From the IMG/VR virus record IMGVR_UViG_3300006641_000049, positions 1-44,207 of that record: a stretch of DNA of 44,207 bases; one strand, given 5' to 3'. Numbering within the stretch: the stretch's first letter is position 1; each line of letters opens with the position of its first letter. The DNA is from a virus. Both the position numbers and the translations under genes were made by a program. The notes beneath the pieces were generated by a model that was given only the letters and a program-made list of their open reading frames with translations, was not told the DNA's origin and did not search any database. This document shows, piece by piece, positions 1 through 8,085 of the stretch.

Positions 1-985
1 TTTCGTCCAACTTTTTCAGGAAGTCTGGTGTGAAATATGTTGTTGGTGATTCTGCAATCTTATTAGCTGTTGCTGTTTTTTCAAAACCGGGAAAGAGATA
101 TCGACCATTATTATTTTCAACCATACCAGCATCGACTGCCATTTCCAAAATACCATGGAAACGATCAAGTCCACCCGAATACGAAATACGTACTTCTACC
201 TCAGAGTTTTCTTTGCTGAGACGTGACTTTTCCATTCTGATTTTCACAATGTTCCCGACGACATTACGTTCCTTGTCGCGTTCCTTTGACTTGGAAAGCA
301 TCGCAATACAATCACTGGCGTAAATTAGCCCACTACCACCGCTCAGTGCCTTGGTGGGAACATACGCGCCGACGACAGAATACACATGGTTGGTGACGAC
401 CATCGGCACATTCGCTTTAGCGAGGCGCAACCGAAGCACACGGAAAGTGCCGCGAATCAAACCAGCCTTCGTCATGTCGCGAGTGTCTTTCTCAGCACGA
501 ATGTCTTCCACTTCCTTTACGGAAGACAGATTACCGAGTGAGTCCAACACGATCAGCAATGGCTCTCGCTGCTTGATTGGTACTTCCATATACTTATCAA
601 GTAGCTGTAAAATTGTTTGCCGAAACTGTTCAATCGTTTCAGGTTCGGATTTAATTACGCGGGTTAAATCAATCCCTCGGTCTTCAAGCATTTTATTGGT
701 GACCGCACTTTCCGTGTCACAATAAAACACATACCCTTCCTTGTTATCAGTAAGCCATTGCTTGATAATACCCAGCACAAAGAATGTTTTACCGGTTGCG
801 GGGTCACCTCCAAATACGGTCACTTTGTTATTTGGGATTCCATTAAAAATGGAACCGCTCAATGCCGCATTTAATGTATAACTGCCGGTATCGACATACC
901 CATCAAATTCAGATGAGCTTGTGCCATCCACCGCCATTGAAGTCATTGCTGGAAGATCCTTGATAATCGATTTAAAAAATGACAT
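1..985 (-). CDS. uvsX: UvsX-like RecA-family recombinase (C-terminus cut by window edge)
   Basis: Strand-exchange ATPase of T4-type recombination-dependent replication, forming filaments on ssDNA. About 328 codons are present from the ATG at 985; T4 UvsX has about 390, so the C-terminus lies outside the window. The Walker A motif GGDPATGKT is at residues 59-67 and a Walker B-like LLIVLD at about 143-148. The N-terminal lead into Walker A (YVDTGSYTLNAALSGSI) resembles cyanophage UvsX more than T4 UvsX. AGGAG lies upstream of the ATG, and a TTAACA/TATACT promoter sits in the 49-bp gap to the polymerase gene, so it may be transcribed separately. Identification is strong from the motifs and from its position next to gp43. 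Confidence 0.93.
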   Translation of the reverse strand, partial: MSFFKSIIKDLPAMTSMAVDGTSSSEFDGYVDTGSYTLNAALSGSIFNGIPNNKVTVFGGDPATGKTFFVLGIIKQWLTDNKEGYVFYCDTESAVTNKMLEDRGIDLTRVIKSEPETIEQFRQTILQLLDKYMEVPIKQREPLLIVLDSLGNLSSVKEVEDIRAEKDTRDMTKAGLIRGTFRVLRLRLAKANVPMVVTNHVYSVVGAYVPTKALSGGSGLIYASDCIAMLSKSKERDKERNVVGNIVKIRMEKSRLSKENSEVEVRISYSGGLDRFHGILEMAVDAGMVENNNGRYLFPGFEKTATANKIAESPTTYFTPDFLKKLDE

Positions 986-1008
986 AGTCTTTTGTTCTCC
1001 TGTTGCTT

Positions 1009-1038
1009 AGTATACTAGATATTTTTATGAATTGTTAA
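1009..1038 (-). promoter_or_regulatory. sigma70-like promoter for uvsX
   Basis: -35 TTAACA (1033-1038), 18-bp spacer, -10 TATACT (1009-1014). The -35 overlaps the last codons of the downstream polymerase half. Confidence 0.6.
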
Positions 1039-2117
1039 AATAGCGTGACGTTTGGATGCACCGACCAATTACCATACGCAATAATTTTTTCGAGTGGTGC
1101 AACGAACGTCTTCTCAAATTGTTCACGACGGTCAATAAACTTTTCTAAATTCAACTCGGTCGGTAATATATGCGGTGCCGCGATAACGTTACAACCTAAC
1201 GGATTGCGTTCTTTGAGATAGCAAAATCGAATCTTTTCACCTTCACGGATGAGTGGATACTTTTGTTCAAGGTTAAGTTCATTGATGAGTTTGTTATAAA
1301 TCAACGAACCTTTCACTTGAATAGGCGTTTTTAGGCTGAACGCCCCATTCGGTAATATCGGATATTTGTCCATCTTGCTACAGGTGCGCGGCGATGCAAT
1401 ATCTGTAAATGGGCGAGTCATGAACTCATGCTCAACGGTTTCAATGAGTTTATAAAAACTATCTTCATCACGCAAAATAAAGTATTCAATCGCTTTCTTT
1501 AAATGATCACGCGCAATCTTTGGGGTGGACGAGCGAACAACTTCAACGCCTACTGTTTTAAGCTTTGGAGGATCGTATCGTACACCTTCATTGTCATGTA
1601 ACCACAAAAGATATCGCTTCTTCGCAGTCCAAATGCCATACTCAGCAATGGCTTCCCGCTTCATCGCTAGTACGTTTTCTTGAGTGTTGAAGACATAACC
1701 AATCTTTTTAAACGCATTATCAATGACTTCTTGAAGCTCGGTTTCACAATACTTATCAAGATACTCGATAATAGCATCGGTATTTGTCATATTGGCAACA
1801 GCTATAGATAGTTTTAAATACACACTATCGGTATCACTGGCGATAACATAGTCTCGGCTCGTCCCGAATTGTTTGTTCAAATATTCATTGATTGAATTTG
1901 CGACAAATCGAATAATAGTTTGTCCGACCATGGTAACTGCTTCCGCTTGCCGCAAATCGAAAAACCGAAAGTATGGACTGCCATATGAACCATACACAGA
2001 ATTTAAGACGGTTTTTTGCGTAGTTTGCTGAAGGTTGGCGCGAATAGCTAACGCCTTAAGTTCACTACGTTTCTTTAATAATTCTTCAGTCGATAACTCT
2101 TCAAGAGGGGGTTCCAT
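1035..2117 (-). CDS. 43B: DNA polymerase gp43, C-terminal half (palm/fingers/thumb)
   Basis: Carries the second half of a family B polymerase. Motif B is NSVYGSYG (about residues 39-46) and motif C SDTDSVYL holds the catalytic Asp pair. The thumb follows, with KKRYLLW, VEVVRSSTPK and LKERNPLG, all with clear T4 gp43 counterparts. Motif A and the exonuclease are on the preceding ORF, so neither half could polymerise alone. The ATG overlaps the upstream stop as TAATG, and GAGGAG lies about 11 nt upstream, both favouring independent initiation. The break falls between the two finger helices. Caution: adding one T to the TTTT run at the junction would fuse the two frames, so a homopolymer error must be excluded. 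Confidence 0.93.
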   Translation of the reverse strand: MEPPLEELSTEELLKKRSELKALAIRANLQQTTQKTVLNSVYGSYGSPYFRFFDLRQAEAVTMVGQTIIRFVANSINEYLNKQFGTSRDYVIASDTDSVYLKLSIAVANMTNTDAIIEYLDKYCETELQEVIDNAFKKIGYVFNTQENVLAMKREAIAEYGIWTAKKRYLLWLHDNEGVRYDPPKLKTVGVEVVRSSTPKIARDHLKKAIEYFILRDEDSFYKLIETVEHEFMTRPFTDIASPRTCSKMDKYPILPNGAFSLKTPIQVKGSLIYNKLINELNLEQKYPLIREGEKIRFCYLKERNPLGCNVIAAPHILPTELNLEKFIDRREQFEKTFVAPLEKIIAYGNWSVHPNVTLF

Positions 2118-3790
2118 TAAAATTGTACTCCTCGTTCTTTTAGAATATGCTCAATGCGCTCAACTTCTTTGCTGGCATTTGTTGCAATTTTTTTATTTGC
2201 AGACCGTTCATTATATAACGCGGCCAACATTTCCGACAAAAACCCAATATGGTCAACGCGAAATGCTTGCTTGTTTGGAGACACTGTGACTGATAATACG
2301 CGCAGCCACGGCCATGGGTCATCATGCGCGGAGATATCACGCAACATACTATCGATATCACTGGTTTCGAGATATTCGATGAGTGATTGTAATGCCCACC
2401 GAACAATTTTTATATCGTCCGATGATACGTTCGTAATCCATTCTCTCGGAGTGCATTCTTCACTCGAAAATACTTGAATATCTGTGTTAACGTCTTCGTA
2501 TTCAATTTGGGTCAACCGATTACGCAGCCATTCGATGGATAAATGCCGGTCTGGACTGATGTTCCACTGCCGCATGATAGACGGATATAGTGAATTCACG
2601 TCGAAAGACACCACCCATGAATGTTCACCAACAATCGGAACTTTTACATATGCACCCATAAAATCGACATTTTTTTGTTGGTCGATCTTGGTAGGGACAG
2701 CAATGTGTTTAGAGAACAACTCGTAATACATCATGGCATCCCACAAACGGACAGGTTTGAATGTGTCCACATAATTGGTGCGGGCACCATAGGCAATCTG
2801 CACACACAAGTCTAGATGGTGCAACTTATTATTCAGCGCCCGTACGAGTTCAACGTCGGTGATGTTATACGAAATGAATTTCTGATAATCCTCTTCCGCA
2901 AGTTTTTGCAACGACCCATACTCGTCGTATGACAATTTCTTCTTACCAAGTTCAGCTTCAGCAATAGCATCCAGTCGGTATGATTCTCGCTGCGTCGAGC
3001 TAAACTTCTTATACAAATCAAGATAATCTAACGAGGCGACACCTACGATGTCAATCAATTCTTGTTCGCGACCCATGATAGTAATGGAACGAGAGGTGAT
3101 TTTTCTCCATGGCGATAAGACACGCGCATCCCACTTCAGATGACCATCCTTATGCAGTAGATTAATTCGTTTGATAATATACGGAATGTCATAACCCGAG
3201 GTATTCCACCCCGTAATAATATCAGGATAATCTGTTGTCCACCATTTAATGAACGACGTAAGTAACGTGTTTTCATTCTTACATTTTGTGTAATTAATAT
3301 TTTTAGCTGTAGGTGTGTAATCACCAAAACCCCACACCCAATACGTTCCCCAAATCTCTACAGTGATGGCGGTCACGGGCTGGTATGGGTTTTCTGGTGT
3401 GGCAAATCCTCCAGTGGTTTCCACCTCAATATCCAGAAACGCAGCGCGAATGGAATCAAATGGAACCCCACACTGTGATGTGGTGTAGGACGCCATAAAC
3501 TGATGCATCGGAGAAATGACCCCAAAAATCTTTTTTCCTTCTGCGGCGGCTTGGTCAACGTAGATATTATATGTTTTGATATTTTTATGCACTCGCTGCC
3601 GAAGTGGTGTGCCATCAAGCGTTTTCCACCCATCGGTCATGTGTTCTGACGACGTTAACGAAAACGTTGTTGGTGTGAAGTCGGTGATTTTATAATACTC
3701 ACCGTGTTTTGTTTCAGGATGGCGAAGACGGATACAAATATCGTTATTAATTACCGCAATATTTGTGTATGTATCATAAAATGATGGCAT
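2117..3790 (-). CDS. 43A: DNA polymerase gp43, N-terminal half (3'-5' exonuclease, palm motif A)
   Basis: Family B replicative polymerase, N-terminal part. Exo I is AFLDIEVETTGG, Exo II ITGWNTSGYDIPYI and Exo III YNITDVELV, so proofreading looks intact. Motif A is SFDVNSLYPSI, followed by the first finger helix, where the ORF ends. Similarity to phage gp43 begins at about FYDTYTNIAVI, just after the ATG at 3790. A start at 3841 would add 17 residues encoded by a perfect hairpin. Neither start has a good Shine-Dalgarno, so the true start is uncertain. Nuclease and polymerase motifs A to C are thus spread over two ORFs in a TAATG-coupled pair. Confidence 0.93.
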   Translation of the reverse strand: MPSFYDTYTNIAVINNDICIRLRHPETKHGEYYKITDFTPTTFSLTSSEHMTDGWKTLDGTPLRQRVHKNIKTYNIYVDQAAAEGKKIFGVISPMHQFMASYTTSQCGVPFDSIRAAFLDIEVETTGGFATPENPYQPVTAITVEIWGTYWVWGFGDYTPTAKNINYTKCKNENTLLTSFIKWWTTDYPDIITGWNTSGYDIPYIIKRINLLHKDGHLKWDARVLSPWRKITSRSITIMGREQELIDIVGVASLDYLDLYKKFSSTQRESYRLDAIAEAELGKKKLSYDEYGSLQKLAEEDYQKFISYNITDVELVRALNNKLHHLDLCVQIAYGARTNYVDTFKPVRLWDAMMYYELFSKHIAVPTKIDQQKNVDFMGAYVKVPIVGEHSWVVSFDVNSLYPSIMRQWNISPDRHLSIEWLRNRLTQIEYEDVNTDIQVFSSEECTPREWITNVSSDDIKIVRWALQSLIEYLETSDIDSMLRDISAHDDPWPWLRVLSVTVSPNKQAFRVDHIGFLSEMLAALYNERSANKKIATNASKEVERIEHILKERGVQF

Positions 3791-3809
3791 ATGGATTGGA
3801 CAAATAGAA

Positions 3810-3838
3810 CCAACGGAAGTATAGCATACTTCCGTTGG
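3810..3838 (-). promoter_or_regulatory. Perfect hairpin in front of the polymerase gene
   Basis: Inverted repeat with 13-bp arms (CCAACGGAAGTAT at 3810-3822 and its complement at 3826-3838) and a 3-nt loop. It lies between the upstream stop (3851) and the ATG at 3790. It could be an RNA operator comparable in position to the T4 gene 43 autoregulatory hairpin, or a terminator; the following TTCTATTTG is only a weak U-tract. Confidence 0.6.
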
Positions 3839-3850
3839 CATGACGAACGA

Positions 3851-4189
3851 TTAGTCGGTTAAACTAATACGAGGGCCGGGAGAATTCGTTGGGAGTTCAA
3901 TACCGGCGATATTGGCGAGATAGTGTGTTTTGAACTGCTCGTCGGGGTCCATCATACACGTCACATGCAAACTTGCCACTGTGACCTGCTTGTCGGCGTT
4001 GCCCGCGAGAGAAAATGGTGTGAGTGCCATGCCAATCTTATCACCCTGCCGAACAGGCTGCACAGTGAGAGGTGATTCAAGCACATACACAATACCGTCG
4101 CCGCCGATCACTCGCGCAACGACTTCCTGCCCTGACATAAACTTGATAATCTTAATCTGCGGTCCCAATTCTGCTGTTTCTGGATTCAT
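3851..4189 (-). CDS. Possible Sm-like (LSM-fold) phage protein
   Basis: 112 residues. The N-terminal IKIIKFMSGQEVVARV and later GIVYVLESPLTVQPV match the pattern of small Sm-like proteins common in T4-like cyanophages: a beta-strand, a GQEV/GEEV turn, then a bent sheet. RNA or protein binding would be expected but is not shown. It lies between the endolysin and polymerase genes, in the same direction. The ATG is 8 bp from the endolysin stop, with GAGGAC upstream. The LSM assignment is from remembered sequence pattern only. Confidence 0.6.
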   Translation of the reverse strand: MNPETAELGPQIKIIKFMSGQEVVARVIGGDGIVYVLESPLTVQPVRQGDKIGMALTPFSLAGNADKQVTVASLHVTCMMDPDEQFKTHYLANIAGIELPTNSPGPRISLTD

Positions 4190-4196
4190 AGTGTCC

Positions 4197-4655
4197 TCAT
4201 TTTGAAAATAATTGATATTCTGCTTTTCTGCGTCGTGTTAGCCCATTAGACACGACCAGTTTTCCGTCGTTTCTAATTTTATTCCATGCGGTAAAATTAT
4301 CCTGCGTCACCGCTGAAGGGCCGAGTGCCGGATCATTGATTTTTCGTAAAATGGTCGATCCGGAGAAATTACCACTGCCAATATTATAGACGAGACAGAC
4401 GAGCGCGTCAAACTGATTTTGTGTTAATGGTTGTTTGCACAATGTTGACACGGCACGTGTTGCCGTCATCATATCCGTTTTGAGCCATACTTTTGCGTCA
4501 TCTTCGGTACACACTATTCCCGGTTTGACGGGCTGGCCATCGATAACTGTCGTGCCATACCCAATTGTCCAAACGCCCGCGCCATCTTGATATGCGGTGT
4601 TTCGAAAGCCTTCAAATTCCGTGATCAGATTAATGCCCGTGTCACTTATATTCAT
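4197..4655 (-). CDS. Endolysin, T4-lysozyme type (GH24)
   Basis: 152-residue muramidase cleaving the peptidoglycan MurNAc-GlcNAc bond at lysis. The catalytic set is E15 (EFEGF), D24 (AYQDG) and T30 (WTIGYG), spaced E-8-D-5-T as in T4 lysozyme E11/D20/T26. The second lobe has QFDALVCLVYNIGSG and the C-terminal GLTRRRKAEYQLF typical of the family. There is no signal peptide, so export by a holin is expected; none was recognised in the window. The ATG overlaps the regA stop (ATGA). A lysis gene inside the replication cluster is unusual. Confidence 0.93.
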   Translation of the reverse strand: MNISDTGINLITEFEGFRNTAYQDGAGVWTIGYGTTVIDGQPVKPGIVCTEDDAKVWLKTDMMTATRAVSTLCKQPLTQNQFDALVCLVYNIGSGNFSGSTILRKINDPALGPSAVTQDNFTAWNKIRNDGKLVVSNGLTRRRKAEYQLFSK

Positions 4656-5119
4656 GACACATGAATCTTTCCAATTTCATATTTGGCTTTGAGTTCCCAA
4701 TTTTGCTTGTCTCGGTATGAAATGATTTTGATGGTTTCAATGGGCGCTGGTTGTGGTGTATGAACACGCATTGTATCGAGGATTTCGATAAGACCCCAAT
4801 CTTGTAAAATTAGTGCGATAGCATTACGCCGAGCTAGATCATTTTCGGTAATGATAGTGCGTGATTCTTTACCATCTAACAAGAACATTTCTTTGAAATG
4901 CACTAGCCAATACCGTTGTTTTTTATGTAAGATGTGGCATGATTGCCATAAAATCTTTGTTGTATCCCCTTCAGGGGTTTTTACATATGCGGGTGCGCCA
5001 ATACGTGTTAAGGTTTCTTTTACTTTTAAAAAATTATCGGCTGGAACGTGTTGACCGTTCGCATATATAATCGGAAATTTCACCTCGATGAAACTTGATT
5101 CGTAATTATATAAACTCAT
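4652..5119 (-). CDS. regA: RegA-like translational repressor
   Basis: 155 residues from the ATG at 5119. T4 RegA binds the initiation regions of early phage mRNAs and blocks ribosome loading. Nearly colinear matches include DNFLKVKETLTRIG, WQSCHILHKKQRYW, VHFKEMFLLDGKES, LILQDWGLIEI and WELKAKYEIGK. An N-terminal extension of about 30 residues precedes the conserved core. A TTG start at 5161 is possible, but the ATG follows GGGG at good spacing and starts 16 nt after the gp62 stop. Its place between 62 and 43 is the T4 order. Confidence 0.93.
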   Translation of the reverse strand: MSLYNYESSFIEVKFPIIYANGQHVPADNFLKVKETLTRIGAPAYVKTPEGDTTKILWQSCHILHKKQRYWLVHFKEMFLLDGKESRTIITENDLARRNAIALILQDWGLIEILDTMRVHTPQPAPIETIKIISYRDKQNWELKAKYEIGKIHVS

Positions 5120-5135
5120 AGAACTGACCCCATCG

Positions 5136-5552
5136 CTAAATTCGCGATGGTTCAGCACCAAGTTTCAATACTTCCTTCATCGCGGTTATTTGTTCGGCTG
5201 TGTGGAGTCGCGCATGAAGAGTAGCTTCACGACGACCCATTCCATAGTATTTAGCGATAGTAGCAACATCGTCTTGTTCTAACGACTTAGGCCATTTTTC
5301 AAAACGACGACGTGGGCGCAAGGCATGAATATAAAACGACGCTTGAATGTCTGCATCCAGATGCCCGCGCAAATTCATTAGAGACGCAGCTAACGCCGAA
5401 TCTTCAGACAACGAAAACGCCCGATTCACCAGAAACGGTTCATAGGGCGCGTTCGCGTCTTTCAAATCCTTATACGTAAGAGGTCGTGTCTCTGAAATAG
5501 CTTTGATAGTGGTAAATGTCGTGTTTTTGGTTTCGGAAGTTTTCTTACTCAT
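5136..5552 (-). CDS. 62: Clamp loader small subunit gp62
   Basis: 138 residues. The T4 gp62 signature is clear: PFLVNRAFS, then HLDADIQASFYIHALRPRRRF-KW, then a C-terminal helix with AKYYGMGRREA and an ITAMKEVLKLG end. Partner of gp44 in loading the gp45 clamp onto primer-template. The ATG at 5552 overlaps the upstream stop (ATGA). An upstream in-frame ATG at 5567 would add five residues. It is shorter than T4 gp62 (187 residues), as usual in distant T4-like phages. Confidence 0.93.
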   Translation of the reverse strand: MSKKTSETKNTTFTTIKAISETRPLTYKDLKDANAPYEPFLVNRAFSLSEDSALAASLMNLRGHLDADIQASFYIHALRPRRRFEKWPKSLEQDDVATIAKYYGMGRREATLHARLHTAEQITAMKEVLKLGAEPSRI

Positions 5553-5767
5553 TCGGGGTCCACCCATTCAGTTGTTTGATTTACCCAGTTATGAACTGTT
5601 GAAGGAATATTCAGAGCCACCGCATATTCACAACAGGGCCATTCATAACAGGTTTCGTCAATAGGTAAATCATCCCATTCGACGCACCAATGTGCGCCGA
5701 TTCCGGTCAGAACTTCACCACGAAACGTGAGACAGTCTTCTTCCCAATCTTTACTTGTATCGGGCAT
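5549..5767 (-). CDS. Unknown 72-residue protein between gp44 and gp62
   Basis: Not recognised. It starts at the ATG inside the end of gp44 (17-nt overlap) and ends by ATGA overlap with gp62, so it is translationally locked into the clamp-loader operon. It is acidic with four Cys (DCLTF, HWCVEW, TCYEWPCCEY), the last pair possibly metal-binding. In T4, genes 44 and 62 are directly adjacent, so this is an insertion. A link to the clamp loader is suggested only by context. Confidence 0.65.
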   Translation of the reverse strand: MPDTSKDWEEDCLTFRGEVLTGIGAHWCVEWDDLPIDETCYEWPCCEYAVALNIPSTVHNWVNQTTEWVDPE

Positions 5768-6695
5768 TGTGCATAATCTCCAGAACATAGGCGGCGAGAT
5801 GCACATGAGGGTCGATTGCACTCAAATGCTTGTATTGATAATCCGCCGTCAACACAATGAGTGTCGGCAGTGTCGTTTCATCAGCGTTCTCGTGGAGCCA
5901 ATCAAACACGGCTCGATACAAACTCGCCGCGTCGATATTCGCATTCTGGCCAATCCATGCACGAGCGTCTTTGTAATTTCGTGTCTTGATAGCATTCCAC
6001 AGAGAATCATACTGCACGTCATTATGCTTACCCAGCACACGAGGCGTTAAGACACCATCAGAACACGCCAGTTGAATCTCATTGATGGTTTCACGAATAT
6101 CTGGCCAGAAACGCTTGATTGCCCCGATGATGAGCTTCTCATCCGCCGTAATCTTCTCTTCTCGCAAAATATATTGAATGCGATCTAACGTCTTCAACTT
6201 GAGTATCTTCTGTTCATCTGGTGAAGCTTCAAGATTGATGTTGGTACACCGTGACTGTAATGCAGGAATAATACGATTATTATAGTTGCACGTCAGAATA
6301 AACCCGCAATTGATTGCAAATTCCTCAATTAACCCACGCAGCGCAGGCTGAGTCGAATTTGGATTCAAAAAGTCCGCTTCGTCAATAATGACATACTTGC
6401 GTTTGCCGTCGAGAGACAAGGCTGCGGCAAAGTTTTTAATCTTTGTCCGCAGCACATCAATACCGCTTTCTTCCGACCCGTTAATAAACATGGTCGTTGC
6501 GTTCAGTTCTTTACACATCGCCAACGCCAGCGTCGTCTTTCCGATGCCGGGGTTGGTCGATGACAGAATCATGTTCGGTAAATCACCCTGTGCGATAAAA
6601 CTCTTAATCGTGTTCTTGGTATCGCTAGGTAAAATACAGTCGTCAATAGTCGACGGTCGATATTTTTCAGTCCAAATAAATTGTGTGAGAGCCAT
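5751..6695 (-). CDS. 44: Clamp loader large subunit gp44 (AAA+ ATPase)
   Basis: 314 residues, against 319 in T4. ATPase that opens and loads the gp45 clamp. Walker A is NPGIGKTTLA (about residues 47-56), Walker B YVIIDEADF, and the arginine-finger SRC motif is ALQSRCTNI. The N-terminal WTEKYRPSTIDDCILP is the classic clamp-loader opening. The ATG is 18 bp after gp45. A TTGTAA/TAGGAT promoter in the end of gp45 would start transcription at or next to this ATG, giving gp44 a possible separate message. Confidence 0.96.
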   Translation of the reverse strand: MALTQFIWTEKYRPSTIDDCILPSDTKNTIKSFIAQGDLPNMILSSTNPGIGKTTLALAMCKELNATTMFINGSEESGIDVLRTKIKNFAAALSLDGKRKYVIIDEADFLNPNSTQPALRGLIEEFAINCGFILTCNYNNRIIPALQSRCTNINLEASPDEQKILKLKTLDRIQYILREEKITADEKLIIGAIKRFWPDIRETINEIQLACSDGVLTPRVLGKHNDVQYDSLWNAIKTRNYKDARAWIGQNANIDAASLYRAVFDWLHENADETTLPTLIVLTADYQYKHLSAIDPHVHLAAYVLEIMHNARYK

Positions 6696-6701
6696 AGGTC
6701 T

Positions 6702-6730
6702 ATCCTACCACACTTATCGAGACTTTACAA
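6702..6730 (-). promoter_or_regulatory. Possible internal promoter before gp44
   Basis: -35 TTGTAA, 17-bp spacer, -10 TAGGAT; 6 bp from the gp44 ATG. AGGA inside the -10 may also act as Shine-Dalgarno if a longer transcript is used. Confidence 0.4.
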
Positions 6731-7451
6731 CATGTCCTGATGTCAAATAGGTGACCTTTCGCGTAGGGTCGTTCAGTGTCAGAAACATTCCAAACAGTTG
6801 ACGTGTGGTACCGGCAATACTGATATCTCCCACTCTCACGGTGTAATCACCGGGAATAAGCTGAAGCACATCAAACTTGACGGCCCATGTGTTTGGCTTA
6901 TCATCTACGATATTTGTATTTGGCATGTTGTAGGTCGCCACGCCGGTCGAATCACTACCCTTTTCTTCATTGACCAGATTGACCTGAAGTTTTCCGTCAT
7001 CGTCAATAATAATGTACAGGGCATTTGCATCAAGAATCGCTGCCGTCCTCTTCATCTTCGCCCACATGGCGGCTGGAAGATCAAATGAGGCAATTTCGTG
7101 ATCCATACGATACTGATTGTCTGGAAGCTTGGTCACCACATCCGCATGAGCATATGGAATCGTCACACGACCATGATCATGTAGTACCGTCAGGGATGCG
7201 TCTTCAAACAAAATCGACGGTAGCGAGGTTCCCTTGCACGTGTCAATGATGCCGAGCAGACGATTCAACTCATACAACGAGCATTCAACGGGAAGCGGGT
7301 CTGATAGTTCTACGTCTGCGATAAAATTACGGCTCTGATTGCAAGCCCGTTGAAATGTTCCGGCTTTAAACGTTGCCTGTGTGTTAATATTGGCGAAGTT
7401 TTTCAGAATTTCAAGGGTCGAATCGGTCAATGTATAGGGTGTATTCATCAT
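6714..7451 (-). CDS. 45: Sliding clamp gp45
   Basis: 245 residues (T4: 228). Trimeric ring that gives gp43 processivity and, in T4-like phages, activates late transcription. The N-terminal LTDSTLEILKNFANINTQA and the central VTIPYAHADVVTKLP are typical of gp45. First gene of the core run 45-44-x-62-regA. GAGG lies before two consecutive ATG codons (7451, 7448). The late-promoter octamers found at 9.8-19 kb fit the presence of this clamp. Confidence 0.92.
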   Translation of the reverse strand: MMNTPYTLTDSTLEILKNFANINTQATFKAGTFQRACNQSRNFIADVELSDPLPVECSLYELNRLLGIIDTCKGTSLPSILFEDASLTVLHDHGRVTIPYAHADVVTKLPDNQYRMDHEIASFDLPAAMWAKMKRTAAILDANALYIIIDDDGKLQVNLVNEEKGSDSTGVATYNMPNTNIVDDKPNTWAVKFDVLQLIPGDYTVRVGDISIAGTTRQLFGMFLTLNDPTRKVTYLTSGHVVKSR

Positions 7452-7458
7452 ATAATCC

Positions 7459-8082
7459 TCAAGTATGCTGTTCTAACCAGTTGTCTATTGTAGCATACAA
7501 CCGGTCAAAACTACCATCGTTAATAAACACGGTATCGTGTACAATGTTTGGTTCTGTAATCCATTCCCATTCGGATGGATGTAATATCTCACTGGTCACG
7601 GGTTGACCTGCATGTTCCCACAATCGGTAATGTTCAGGTGTCCACTTATCTTGTCGATGAATAATAATAAATGACGCACCTAATGACTGTAGTGCTGTTT
7701 TTTCGTTAATAAAACGGACATCATCCACAACCACGTTTGCGTCTGCTGGTAATTGATGCAACCGTGCGATGAGATTGTTCACCCAAAATGTTTCTAACAC
7801 ATGGGTTCGAAAGACGTTAGTGCCAATGTATTGCAGCGCGGTTCTTGGCGTGAACGGGCGTTGAAAAATCTCAGACCAGAATGGATCTGGCGTTTCTCTC
7901 CATTCTCTATCGAGAGATGAGATGCCTTCCATCTTCTCACGCGGCCAACCGAATGCCGCTGCGGTAACTTCTTTCAAGGCGTGTGCAAAACTTAGTCGAT
8001 AAAAATTATGATATTTGACTAAGTATTCAGAGGTTGTGGATTTGCCTGCACCGGCAAATCCACATAAACCTATGACTCGCAT
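7459..8082 (-). CDS. 1: Deoxynucleoside monophosphate kinase (T4 gp1-like)
   Basis: 207 residues, ATP-dependent phosphorylation of dNMPs for phage DNA synthesis. P-loop GFAGAGKSTT at residues 8-17; LSFAHALKEVTAAAFGW and the lid-like EWRETPDPFW and RTALQYIGTNVFR follow the phage dNMP kinase pattern, with VVVDDVRF as Walker B-like strand. It is shorter than T4 gp1 (241). It lies 8 bp upstream of gp45. The phage-type kinase is clear; substrate range is inferred. Confidence 0.87.
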   Translation of the reverse strand: MRVIGLCGFAGAGKSTTSEYLVKYHNFYRLSFAHALKEVTAAAFGWPREKMEGISSLDREWRETPDPFWSEIFQRPFTPRTALQYIGTNVFRTHVLETFWVNNLIARLHQLPADANVVVDDVRFINEKTALQSLGASFIIIHRQDKWTPEHYRLWEHAGQPVTSEILHPSEWEWITEPNIVHDTVFINDGSFDRLYATIDNWLEQHT

Positions 8083-8085
8083 TCG

